Positions 1 through 6,434 of a stretch of 35,129 nucleotides of DNA are shown here, in pieces. The stretch spans positions 1 through 35,129 of the forward strand of contig JAOZOO010000023.1 in assembly GCA_029933225.1 (NCBI GenBank), written 5' to 3'. The translations under genes and the position numbers were made by a program. Each line of letters starts with the position of its first letter. Position 1 is the first letter of the stretch. The notes below the pieces were generated by a model that saw nothing but the letters and a program-made list of their open reading frames with translations, had not been told where the DNA came from and ran no database searches. This DNA is from Bacteroidales bacterium. Lineage in GTDB: Bacteria > Bacteroidota > Bacteroidia > Bacteroidales > F082.

Positions 1-101
1 CAAAAGGGTTTAACGCTTCGGAACTTAAAACAATCGGCATAATTATTGAGAATTATTTGGAACAGTTAAAACATAAGTGGTATGAATACTTTAACAGTTA
101 A
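1..101 (+). CDS. DUF4160 family protein, C-terminal end only (partial)
   Basis: The frame read from base 3 is open to a TAA at 99-101 and gives about 32 residues ending in KHKWYEYFNS. The pattern of a helix (ELKTIGIIIENYLEQLK) followed by KW.EYF matches the C-terminus of the small DUF4160 proteins. The start lies left of the window. It overlaps the next gene by 20 nt, so the two are translationally coupled. DUF4160 genes are commonly found directly upstream of DUF2442 genes, as here, and such pairs are suspected toxin-antitoxin modules, but no activity is established to my knowledge. The family call rests on a short fragment plus this context. Confidence 0.6.
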   Translation, partial: KGFNASELKTIGIIIENYLEQLKHKWYEYFNS

Positions 102-318
102 CAAATCGCAAAATGCAGTAAATGTCTTATTTTCAGATACAAAAATGATTATTTGGCTCGAAGACGGCAGAGAATTATCAGTACCTTTGGAGTGGTTTCC
201 CAAATTAAAAAAAGCAACACCCGAACAACTGAATAATTGGAGGTTCATTGGCGGTGGTGAAGGAATCCATTGGGAACAACTTGATGAAGATATTTCAATT
301 GAGAATTTACTGTACTAA
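82..318 (+). CDS. DUF2442 domain protein (78 aa)
   Basis: A compact 78-residue protein with the DUF2442 pattern: an N-terminal strand region, a central segment (IIWLEDGRELSVPLEWFP, residues 23-40) and a C-terminal G..IHWEQLDEDIS.E.LL signature. The length is normal for the family. Its ATG at 82 lies inside the end of the preceding DUF4160 gene, which indicates an operon. DUF2442 proteins are small and sometimes carry a helix-turn-helix; this copy shows none, so if the pair is a toxin-antitoxin module I would infer this to be the partner that neutralises rather than a DNA binder. The function is unproven. About 115 bp of non-coding sequence follow before the end of holA, which is convergent. 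Confidence 0.75.
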   Translation: MNTLTVNKSQNAVNVLFSDTKMIIWLEDGRELSVPLEWFPKLKKATPEQLNNWRFIGGGEGIHWEQLDEDISIENLLY

Positions 319-433
319 CTTATTTCCCCACTTGTATTGGTCTTCCCGTCCAGGCAGGGTCTTAGCGGGATTCGTGCAAAGTGAAAAAGACAAAACTTCC
401 ATATCCGGTAAAACAATGTTAAACGGATCAGAA

Positions 434-1444
434 TTAGTGAATGATTTTATAGATCAACTCTTTCAACTCACCGTAACTTGTGGCATCATTACTGCCCACC
501 CCTTTGCTTTTCAGGTCAAGAGTGCGGATTTGCGAGATGATGTATTTTATTTTCTGCGGTGAAAAAACATTGGCTGCATGTTGATAATCTCTCACAAAAT
601 AAGGATTAACACCCAGTTCGGCAGCTATCTCATTCGGTTTAAGGTTCCTCACATAATGATAAAGAAAAACTTTCATGAAATAATTGTGCAACATGACCGA
701 GATCATTTGTAAAGGGTGTTCTTTGGGATTGGCCTCAAAATAATTGACAATACGGTGTGCCTTAACTGCATTCCGCTGACGCAACGCTTTCTGAAACTCA
801 AAAATATTAAAGTCTTTGCTTATCCCTATATTTTTCTCAATCTCATTTTCGGTAATCATGGAACCTTCTTCCAGGTTGATCGCCAGCTTGTTCAGCTCGT
901 TGGATATCTTTCCCAGGTCATTCCCAAGATGTTCCGAAAGCAATTCCGTGGCTACGGGATTGATCCTGTATCCCAGCTTCTGCACATTTTTTTCAATCCA
1001 GCCGGGAACCTGGTAATCACTCAGCTTTTTTGATTCAAAAAGGACAACGTCTTTTCGTTTGGCAAGTTTTTTATAAAAGGATTTGCGTTTATCCAGCTTT
1101 TTATATTTATAACCGATGGCCAGTATCGTGGTATCGAGCGGAGTATCAAAATAGACTTCCAGTTCCTCAAAATTTTTAATGGCCTGTGCCTCTTTCACGA
1201 TCACGACCTGGTAATTTCCCATCATCGGAAACCGGCGGGCAAGGTCGGTTATATCTCTCGGCGAAACCTCCCTGCCGTAAACCACAACCTGGTTAAACTC
1301 TTTTTCGGTGTCTTCAAGGATATTGTGTTCGATATAATTGATGAGCACGTCATTGAAATAAGGTTCTTCGCCGAAAAAAAGATAAACCGGGGAATAAATT
1401 TTGTTCTCCAGGTCTTTTAAAATCTCCTCAAATTTCAAATCCAT
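434..1444 (-). CDS. holA: DNA polymerase III subunit delta
   Basis: 336 residues, the usual size of HolA. The N-terminus PVYLFFGEEPYFNDVLINYI is the typical opening of the family, in which the delta subunit acts as the wrench that opens the beta sliding clamp within the clamp-loader complex (AAA+-like fold without ATPase motifs). The middle region contains LSEHLGNDLGKISNELNKLAI, matching the conserved lid-domain segment. The C-terminal collar region is helical. It begins 6 nt after the AMP nucleosidase stop codon and is probably co-transcribed with it. No terminator hairpin is evident between its stop codon and the convergent DUF2442 gene. The call is sequence-pattern based but strong. Confidence 0.9.
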   Translation of the reverse strand: MDLKFEEILKDLENKIYSPVYLFFGEEPYFNDVLINYIEHNILEDTEKEFNQVVVYGREVSPRDITDLARRFPMMGNYQVVIVKEAQAIKNFEELEVYFDTPLDTTILAIGYKYKKLDKRKSFYKKLAKRKDVVLFESKKLSDYQVPGWIEKNVQKLGYRINPVATELLSEHLGNDLGKISNELNKLAINLEEGSMITENEIEKNIGISKDFNIFEFQKALRQRNAVKAHRIVNYFEANPKEHPLQMISVMLHNYFMKVFLYHYVRNLKPNEIAAELGVNPYFVRDYQHAANVFSPQKIKYIISQIRTLDLKSKGVGSNDATSYGELKELIYKIIH

Positions 1445-1450
1445 CCCTTA

Positions 1451-2221
1451 TCAGAATCTAAGGTGTTTGACAGTAAGTCCTTTATTGATCAGTTGCTTAA
1501 GCGATTCGACACCGATGCGAATATGGTCTTCAACAAACTGCTTGTTAACCAATTCATCCGTTTCCCTTGTTTTAATACCTTCCGGAATCATCGGCTGGTC
1601 GGAAACCAGTAAAAGGGCACCGGTGGAAATTTCATTGACAAATCCCACGGTGAAAATGGTAGCCGTTTCCATGTCAATGGCCATGCTCCGGGTTTTCCGC
1701 AGGTATTTTTTAAATTTTTCGTCATGTTCCCAAACCCTGCGGTTGGTGGTATAAACAGTACCCGTCCAGTAATCTTTTTTAAAATCGCGAATGGTGGTCG
1801 AAATGGCTTTCTGCAGGCTAAATGCAGGCAGGGCCGGAACTTCGGGAGGCATGTAATCATCAGAGGTTCCTTCTCCGCGGATAGCGGCAATGGGCAGGAT
1901 CAGATCACCGACTGCATTTTTCTTTTTCAGTCCGCCGCATTTCCCAAGGAACAAAACCGCTTTCGGATGTATGCTCCCCAACAGATCCATAATGGTTGCC
2001 GCATTGGCACTTCCGATACCGAACATGATCATGGTTATTTCTCCCGCAGTCACTGCCGGCATGGGAACGCTTTTGTCTGAAATTTCCACACCGTTCCAAT
2101 CGGCAAACAACTGCAGATAATAGTTAAAGTTAGTGAGTAAAATATACTGTCCGAAATTTTCGAGTGGCATCCCTGTATAACGGGGTAACCAGTTTGAAAC
2201 GATTTCCTGTTTATTTCTCAT
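1451..2221 (-). CDS. amn: AMP nucleosidase (short form)
   Basis: Hydrolyses AMP to adenine and ribose 5-phosphate in purine salvage. The 256-residue protein has the nucleoside-phosphorylase/MTAN fold: a glycine-rich GIGSANAATIMDLLG motif, FLGKCGGLKK in the phosphate/ribose site, and MAIDMETATIFTVGF carrying the conserved Met-Glu pair that binds ribose. It lacks the long N-terminal regulatory domain of the roughly 480-residue E. coli Amn, as is usual for the Bacteroidota form. I chose the ATG at 2221 rather than an in-frame TTG at 2239 because a TAACTTTG promoter box (2237-2244) lies over the TTG, so transcription should begin between the two. holA follows after 6 nt. Confidence 0.88.
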   Translation of the reverse strand: MRNKQEIVSNWLPRYTGMPLENFGQYILLTNFNYYLQLFADWNGVEISDKSVPMPAVTAGEITMIMFGIGSANAATIMDLLGSIHPKAVLFLGKCGGLKKKNAVGDLILPIAAIRGEGTSDDYMPPEVPALPAFSLQKAISTTIRDFKKDYWTGTVYTTNRRVWEHDEKFKKYLRKTRSMAIDMETATIFTVGFVNEISTGALLLVSDQPMIPEGIKTRETDELVNKQFVEDHIRIGVESLKQLINKGLTVKHLRF

Positions 2222-2236
2222 TTTCAAATTTTGGGG

Positions 2237-2244
2237 CAAAGTTA
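2237..2244 (-). promoter_or_regulatory. Minus-7 box TAACTTTG for AMP nucleosidase
   Basis: Read leftward, TAACTTTG matches the Bacteroidota minus-7 consensus TAnnTTTG and lies 15 nt before the ATG at 2221, which would give a very short leader. A good minus-33 TTTG at the proper spacing is not obvious. It helps exclude the upstream TTG start. Confidence 0.55.
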
Positions 2245-2293
2245 CCGAATTAATACTAATTTTATTTTTTGAATGACGAAAAACTCTGCTGGC

Positions 2294-2755
2294 ATGAAAC
2301 TCAACATACCCGAATACCCATTAAGAACAAGGCAGAAGGCAGAAGGCAAAACAGAGGTTTTTGATGAGTTCCGTAAAAAATTCATTGCCCTCACACCCGA
2401 AGAATGGGTCAGGCAACAGTTTTTGCATTTTCTGGTGAATGAAAAAGGGGTTCCGTCAGGATTGATAGCTGTTGAGAAAGGCATCAAGCTGAACAGGATG
2501 CAGAAAAGATTCGATGCTGTGGTTTATTCAAATGACGGAAATCCGCTAATGCTGCTCGAGTTCAAAGCACCGGAAGTAAAGCCCGATCAACATGTATTTG
2601 ACCAGATTGCCGCTTACAACATAAAATTGAAAGTAGATTATTTACTGGTGAGCAATGGCTTACAACATTATTGCTGTAAAATTGACCGCCGGTTAAACCG
2701 TTTTGATTTTTTGGAAAAAATACCGGATTACCGGGAATTATCAACGAGCAGATAA
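2294..2755 (+). CDS. Orphan HsdR N-terminal-domain (PD-(D/E)xK fold) protein
   Basis: About 153 residues from the ATG at 2294 (an in-frame ATG at 2273 would add seven residues). It matches the N-terminal nuclease domain of type I restriction R subunits: LTPEEWVRQQFLHFLV, then RFDAVVY with the catalytic-position Asp (D74 from the chosen start) and MLLEFKAP with the E-x-K pair (E89, K91), then a helix and VDYLLVSNGLQHY. There is no helicase domain and no HsdM or HsdS nearby. In Bacteroidota this stand-alone domain is commonly found next to holA as a conserved housekeeping gene, not as part of a restriction system. Its biological role is unknown. It is divergent from AMP nucleosidase with about 70 bp between the starts. 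Confidence 0.8.
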   Translation: MKLNIPEYPLRTRQKAEGKTEVFDEFRKKFIALTPEEWVRQQFLHFLVNEKGVPSGLIAVEKGIKLNRMQKRFDAVVYSNDGNPLMLLEFKAPEVKPDQHVFDQIAAYNIKLKVDYLLVSNGLQHYCCKIDRRLNRFDFLEKIPDYRELSTSR

Positions 2756-2829
2756 GAATATTTTTCACTTAATTTTTTTCATAAAGCATTTTTAATCAAA
2801 AAATCCAATTGATTGAGTTAAAAAAATTA

Positions 2830-2837
2830 TAAATTTG
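2830..2837 (+). promoter_or_regulatory. Minus-7 box TAAATTTG upstream of the membrane-anchored protein
   Basis: TAAATTTG fits TAnnTTTG. A TTG at 2809-2811 lies 18 nt upstream, slightly shorter than the usual 19-21 nt from the minus-33 element. The box is 18 nt before the ATG at 2856, giving a short leader and arguing against a TTG start at 2835. Confidence 0.5.
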
Positions 2838-2855
2838 CTTCTAAAATTCCTAATC

Positions 2856-3452
2856 ATGAAAAATGTAATTATACAGGTTGTTTTATTCATAGTCATTGTA
2901 GTACTTGGATACATGATATACGAAAGCATCCAGGAACCGTTACGCTTTAAAAAAGAGCTGGAACGTCGTGAGTTGGTTGTTGTTAACAAGTTGAAAGATA
3001 TCCGGAACGCCCAGTTGATATACAAAAAAATGAAAGGCAGTTATGCCGGTAATTTCGATTCACTTGAAAAATTTCTCGCTGTTGCCGAAATCCCGCTTGT
3101 AAAGATGATTCCTGATCCCAACGATACTACCTTTACAAAAACCATCAACGATACAATAGGTTATATCAAAGTGGAAGACACATTATTCAAAAACAAACCC
3201 TACACCCTGTATGAACTGTCCATCATTCCTTTCTCCGATGGTCAAGAGTTCGAGATGGCTGCCGACACCATCGACCGCGGTGGTGTGCTGGTACACGTTT
3301 TCCAGGTACTTGCTCCTTACGAAGCTTTTTGTAAAGGAATGGATAAACAACGGGTCATTAACCTGATCGCCAAGATGGAAGATACAGACAGATATCCCGG
3401 TTTGAAACTGGGTTCATTAACTGAAGCTTCAACCAACGGCAATTGGGAGTAA
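2856..3452 (+). CDS. Membrane-anchored protein of unknown function
   Basis: 198 residues from the ATG at 2856. Residues 1-20 form a single hydrophobic helix (VIIQVVLFIVIVVLGYMIY), followed by a charged helical stretch (RFKKELERRELVVVNKLKDIRNAQLIYKK) and a soluble domain rich in strands. The layout, with a TM helix then a helix containing KLKDIR.AQ..YK, recalls the pilin-like N-terminus of pseudopilins, but no prepilin peptidase site is apparent, so I do not call it one. It is the first gene of a rightward group with DUF3822 and rsmD (10-nt gap, then an overlap). The same kind of gene sits before DUF3822 in other Bacteroidota, as far as I recall. The function is unknown; probably inner-membrane anchored with the domain in the periplasm. 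Confidence 0.75.
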   Translation: MKNVIIQVVLFIVIVVLGYMIYESIQEPLRFKKELERRELVVVNKLKDIRNAQLIYKKMKGSYAGNFDSLEKFLAVAEIPLVKMIPDPNDTTFTKTINDTIGYIKVEDTLFKNKPYTLYELSIIPFSDGQEFEMAADTIDRGGVLVHVFQVLAPYEAFCKGMDKQRVINLIAKMEDTDRYPGLKLGSLTEASTNGNWE

Positions 3453-3462
3453 ATCATTCCCT

Positions 3463-4332
3463 ATGCCCCTTTACAAGGACAAACATACCGGATTTTACGA
3501 CAAATCATTTCAGGAAACCGAAACAGAGGATTACGTGCTCTCGTTTATGATCGGTTCGCAAGACTTTGAGTTTACCCTTTATCATCCTGAAAAAAGAACA
3601 TTCATCGGTTTTGAAAAATACCTGTTTGGGGAATTAAAGAAAACCAGGTCTGTTAAAGACAAACTGGAGGAACTGCTTAAAAGACATCCCTGGCTTCATT
3701 CATCATTTTATCAGATCAATATCATTTATGATAACGACATGAGTACGCTGGTTCCTTTGTCTCTTTTCAATGAAAAGGAAAAAGCCGTTTATTTAAGGTT
3801 CAACCACCCCGATCAGAAAGACAACAGTGCGGAATACGACTTGCTGAAAAATATGGAACTGGCCAATATCTATTACATGCCCGTGCCGGCGATCAACAAA
3901 GCCGTTGAGTTGTGGCCCGAAGCCCGGTTTTTCCATTACTCGTCCGTCCTGCTTCAAAGCCTCGCCATCAATTTTAAAAACAAGTCGGAAGACAACAAAC
4001 TGTTTGTCAATTTGAGAGATGGTGTATTTGATGTGGTAAATTTCAAAACGGGTAAGCTCAATTTTTACAATGCCTTCAGATACAAATCCGATGAAGACTT
4101 TATTTATTTTCTTTTGGCCACACTTGAGCAACTTAAACTGAATCCGGAAGATGCCCGTATCGTTTTATCAGGAAATATTGAAAAAGGCGACCCTAAATAT
4201 GAAATGATTTATCGCTACATCAGGCATTTTGAGTTTATCGAACGTAACGAAATCTTTCGTTACTCCTATGTAATGGAAGAGTTGGGTTTTTCAAAATATT
4301 ACGTTCTTTTCAACGTAATACAATGCGAATAA
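3463..4332 (+). CDS. DUF3822 family protein
   Basis: 289 residues, the usual length for DUF3822, a family confined largely to Bacteroidota. Visible features are an N-terminal beta-rich half (DYVLSFMIGSQDFEFTLYHPEKRTFIGFEKY) and a second half with KLFVNLRDGVFDVVNFKTGKLNFYNAFRYKSDEDFIYFLLATLEQL followed by RIVLSGNIEKGDP. That second half has the look of an actin/hexokinase-like ATPase fold (strands, a helix and an LSG segment), although clear phosphate-binding motifs are not visible. Its stop codon overlaps the start of rsmD by 10 nt, and this coupling suggests a link to ribosome biogenesis; that link is an inference. Cytoplasmic, with no signal peptide. Confidence 0.85.
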   Translation: MPLYKDKHTGFYDKSFQETETEDYVLSFMIGSQDFEFTLYHPEKRTFIGFEKYLFGELKKTRSVKDKLEELLKRHPWLHSSFYQINIIYDNDMSTLVPLSLFNEKEKAVYLRFNHPDQKDNSAEYDLLKNMELANIYYMPVPAINKAVELWPEARFFHYSSVLLQSLAINFKNKSEDNKLFVNLRDGVFDVVNFKTGKLNFYNAFRYKSDEDFIYFLLATLEQLKLNPEDARIVLSGNIEKGDPKYEMIYRYIRHFEFIERNEIFRYSYVMEELGFSKYYVLFNVIQCE

Positions 4333-4874
4333 TCGGTGGTAAATACAAACGGCGCCTGATCAGGCCACCCAAAAACCTGCCTGTGCGACCCACAACCGAC
4401 CTGGCTAAAGAAAGTCTTTTCAACATTATACAGTATAAAACGGAGATCAGAGACAAATCTGCACTGGACCTTTTTTCAGGGACGGGTTCTATTGCGTTTG
4501 AGTTTGCTTCGAGAGGATGTTCGACTGTTTATGCCGTTGAACGGGATAGCCGGTGTGCACGATATATCAAACAAACGGCTGCCGATTTTGGCATGAAACA
4601 GTTGAAAACAGTTCATTCCGATGTGTTCCGGTTTCTGAATCCCCGGACACCCCGTTTCGACATCATCTTTGCCGACCCGCCTTACCAGATGAAAAATATT
4701 GAAGAAATCCCAAAGCTGATCTTTAAGTATGATTTGCTGTTACCCGGCGGTTTACTGGTGATCGAACATCCGAAAGAAATTGATTTTTCAGCGCAGGATC
4801 ATTTTGTCGAACACCGGAAATACGGGCATGTGAATTTTAGTTTTTTCAGCAATGAATCTTCAGGTGGGGAGTGA
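4323..4874 (+). CDS. rsmD: 16S rRNA (guanine(966)-N(2))-methyltransferase
   Basis: 183 residues with all RsmD landmarks: the N-terminal MRIIGGKYKRRLI and RPTTDLAKESLFNII, the SAM-binding loop DLFSGTGS (residues 49-56), the acidic VER (72-74) and the catalytic N6/N2-methyltransferase tetrad DPPY (118-121). The family methylates G966 of 16S rRNA in the small subunit. The ATG lies inside the end of the DUF3822 gene, so the two are translationally coupled. It is convergent with hicA; about 50 bp separate them and contain two copies of GCGGACAT but no convincing terminator. Confidence 0.93.
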   Translation: MRIIGGKYKRRLIRPPKNLPVRPTTDLAKESLFNIIQYKTEIRDKSALDLFSGTGSIAFEFASRGCSTVYAVERDSRCARYIKQTAADFGMKQLKTVHSDVFRFLNPRTPRFDIIFADPPYQMKNIEEIPKLIFKYDLLLPGGLLVIEHPKEIDFSAQDHFVEHRKYGHVNFSFFSNESSGGE

Positions 4875-4926
4875 TCTGCTGAAAGAATGCCATGCGGACA
4901 TCGGCAGGAAAGGCGGACATTAAATG

Positions 4927-5169
4927 TTAAAACAACGAATCAATCAATTCTTTTTTATCAATCTCAAAATGGTCTGCAACATCTTTTAAAATATTAGACA
5001 ATGTACCTATTTTTATAGGGTTATGATTAGGAATGGTTATATTATGAATGCCATTCTTTTCTGTAGTTAATCTGATATGACTGCCAACTTGCCGTGTTTG
5101 TATATATCCATACTTGCCAAGTTTCTTAATTAAATCTTGCCCGTTCAGGTTACGAGGAATTTTTTTCAT
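4927..5169 (-). CDS. hicA: HicA-like mRNA interferase toxin
   Basis: 80 residues with a double-stranded-RNA-binding-like fold typical of HicA. The N-terminal GQDLIKKLGKYGYIQTRQ is followed by GSHIRL (G29-S30-H31), where the His is the catalytic residue of the family, and by a C-terminal IKIGTLSNILKDV helix matching the conserved K.GTL..IL.. pattern. HicA toxins cleave mRNA and tmRNA. It is slightly longer than the minimal ~60-residue HicA. Its ATG overlaps the stop codon of the upstream antitoxin gene in an ATGA arrangement, giving the antitoxin-first order. All residues expected for activity appear intact. Confidence 0.88.
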   Translation of the reverse strand: MKKIPRNLNGQDLIKKLGKYGYIQTRQVGSHIRLTTEKNGIHNITIPNHNPIKIGTLSNILKDVADHFEIDKKELIDSLF

Positions 5170-5369
5170 GCGGTAAAAACTTCTTCTTTAACAAAATGCA
5201 GACGCACAATTTTAGGAGCTCCCGACTCAAAATGACACTTAATGGCTTCCCTGATATTTTTTTTCAGGTCTTCAATCGATTCTCCTTCCGTAAAAATAGA
5301 ATACCCTAAAGCTTTGGCTTCGTAACCACCTTCACTTGATTCTTCAACAAGAAAAATTATTTCGTTCAT
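5166..5369 (-). CDS. hicB: HicB-like antitoxin
   Basis: 67 residues from the ATG at 5369. IIFLVEESSEGGYEAKALGYSIFTEGESIEDLKKNIREAIKCHF is the partial RNase-H-like fold of HicB, with the Y.A...G.S..TEG.S..E....I.EA pattern. There is no C-terminal HTH or ribbon-helix-helix domain, so this is the short HicB type; autoregulation through a DNA-binding domain is therefore unlikely or needs another factor. A longer in-frame reading back to 5459 starts with an unrelated sequence and passes through the promoter box at 5384-5391, so I rejected it. The stop codon overlaps the hicA start (ATGA). Confidence 0.85.
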   Translation of the reverse strand: MNEIIFLVEESSEGGYEAKALGYSIFTEGESIEDLKKNIREAIKCHFESGAPKIVRLHFVKEEVFTA

Positions 5370-5383
5370 ATTGGACTTTTTTG

Positions 5384-5391
5384 CAAAAATA
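5384..5391 (-). promoter_or_regulatory. Minus-7 box TATTTTTG for hicBA
   Basis: TATTTTTG matches TAnnTTTG on the leftward strand, 14 nt before the hicB ATG at 5369. No minus-33 TTTG is seen at 19-21 nt; a TTTG at 5404-5407 is too close. It supports the short hicB start. Confidence 0.5.
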
Positions 5392-5460
5392 ACAATAACT
5401 GAACAAACATGTCGATTTAAAGTGTAAACGGGGACAAGGTACGGGTCAGTAGCAGACACA

Positions 5461-5495
5461 AAAAAAACCGCCTCGAATTAACGAGACGGTTTTTG
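5461..5495 (-). terminator. Rho-independent terminator after the DUF2795 gene
   Basis: A 13-bp stem (5463-5475 with 5482-5494, centred on ACCGTCTCG/CGAGGCGGT read leftward, with one G-U pair on that strand) closes a 6-nt loop and is followed on the leftward strand by a run of U. It lies just after the DUF2795 stop codon and insulates hicBA from it. On the + strand the same position is a C-A mismatch, so leftward use is favoured. Confidence 0.8.
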
Positions 5496-5513
5496 TTTTT
5501 TCATCATTCATTT

Positions 5514-5735
5514 CTAATATTCATCCTCATTGAAGAAAAAGTCTTCTTTTGTTGGATAGTCCGGCCAGAGATCTTCGATACGATCATACGTTTCCCCTTC
5601 ATCCTCTATCTCTTTGAGGTTTTCAATTACTTCAGCCGGCGCACCGGTCCTGATGCACCACTCAATAAGCTCCTCTTTTGTTGCCGGCCAGGGTGCATCC
5701 TCAAGCTTCGAAGCCAACTCTAATGTCCAATACAT
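5514..5735 (-). CDS. DUF2795 domain small acidic protein
   Basis: 73 residues beginning MYWTLELASKLEDAPWPATKEELIEWCIRTGAPAEVIENLKEIEDEGETYDRIEDLWPDYP. The pattern of a helix, then P.TKEELI....R.G.P..V..NL..I.D.G..Y....D.WP.., is the signature of DUF2795 proteins, which are very strongly conserved across Bacteroidota. The C-terminus is acidic and rich in Phe/Glu. It stands alone, with its own well-formed promoter (TTTG, 21 nt, TATTTTTG) and its own terminator, which suggests strong independent expression. The function is unknown. Confidence 0.85.
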   Translation of the reverse strand: MYWTLELASKLEDAPWPATKEELIEWCIRTGAPAEVIENLKEIEDEGETYDRIEDLWPDYPTKEDFFFNEDEY

Positions 5736-5763
5736 CGCTCAGCTTTTTGGTTTTAATTTTTTG

Positions 5764-5796
5764 CAAAAATAATTTTTTGACCGAATAAAACACAAA
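5764..5796 (-). promoter_or_regulatory. Full Bacteroidota-type promoter for the DUF2795 gene
   Basis: Leftward strand: TTTG at 5796-5793, a 21-nt spacer, then TATTTTTG at 5771-5764. This matches the TTTG-N19-21-TAnnTTTG consensus completely and lies 29 nt before the ATG at 5735. It is one of the two best promoter matches in the window. Confidence 0.75.
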
Positions 5797-5826
5797 AAAT
5801 AAAAATTCTTTTGAATCCCTTATAAA

Positions 5827-6381
5827 TCAAGACTTCCAGACGATTTCTTCTCCACCGAAGTCTTTCGAGAGCTTTCTGGAAAGCACAAAAAGGTAATCGG
5901 AAAGGCGATTAAGGTACTGTATATTTACGGAAGCAACAAAATACTTTTCTGCTATTTTGATGATCAGGCGCTCGGCCCGGCGACAAACAGTGCGGGCAAT
6001 ATGACAATAAGAAACCACCGTATGACCACCGGGCAGGATGAAAGAAGCCAACGGGGGGACATCCTTTTCCATTTTGTCAATCTCTTTTTCCAGGATTTCA
6101 ACATCTTTCTGCTTTACTTCCGGCAGAGCCGTTTTTTCCGATCCCGTTCCTTTGGCTAACTGCGACTCCATAACAAACAAGGTGTTTTGGATCTCCAAAA
6201 GTACTTCCTTTAAACCGGTATCTATTTCCTGATCACGTATCAGGCCTATCCAACTGTTCAGCTCATCCACCGTTCCGTAAGCTTCAATGCGCTCATCATA
6301 TTTCGGCACACGCTCACCCCCGATCAATGATGTAGAACCCTTGTCGCCTGTTTTGGTGTATATTTTGAATTGCTTGGTCAT
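5827..6381 (-). CDS. ATP:cob(I)alamin adenosyltransferase, PduO type
   Basis: 184 residues. It transfers the 5'-deoxyadenosyl group of ATP to cob(I)alamin to make adenosylcobalamin. Family signatures are complete: TKTGDKGSTSLIGGERVPK (residues 9-27, ATP-binding N-terminus), YGTVDELNSWIG (35-46), RTVCRRAER (130-138) and NRLSDYLF (158-165). No other cobalamin gene is adjacent, so it probably serves a coenzyme B12-dependent enzyme elsewhere. The start codon lies 16 nt beyond the right-hand hairpin of a REP-like element and overlaps the stop codon (ATGA) of a micro-ORF inside that element, so its translation could be affected by the repeat. The ABC ATPase gene lies upstream in the same direction. 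Confidence 0.93.
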   Translation of the reverse strand: MTKQFKIYTKTGDKGSTSLIGGERVPKYDERIEAYGTVDELNSWIGLIRDQEIDTGLKEVLLEIQNTLFVMESQLAKGTGSEKTALPEVKQKDVEILEKEIDKMEKDVPPLASFILPGGHTVVSYCHIARTVCRRAERLIIKIAEKYFVASVNIQYLNRLSDYLFVLSRKLSKDFGGEEIVWKS

Positions 6382-6434
6382 GCAGTGTTTTTTGCTCCCC
6401 CGTTCTGAAGAACGGGGTAACTGATTTGTTTCAT
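6378..6434 (-). other. Possible micro-ORF MKQISYP… inside REP copy A
   Basis: Reading leftward from an ATG at 6434-6432, an 18-residue frame (MKQISYPVLQNGGAKNTA) runs through the downstream hairpin and ends in a TGA that overlaps the ATG of the cobalamin adenosyltransferase as ATGA. The first seven codons are identical in REP copy B. An A/T-rich sequence precedes the ATG, as is usual for Bacteroidota starts. Whether it is translated is unknown; the conserved bases may simply be the repeat arm. Confidence 0.3.

Noticed and set aside
2294-2755. Part of a type I restriction-modification system
   Set aside because: Only the N-terminal HsdR domain is present and no HsdM or HsdS genes lie nearby.
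2856-3452. Pseudopilin assignment for the membrane-anchored protein
   Set aside because: The N-terminal helix and following charged helix recall pseudopilins, but the prepilin-peptidase site (G/F at the start of the hydrophobic stretch) is absent.
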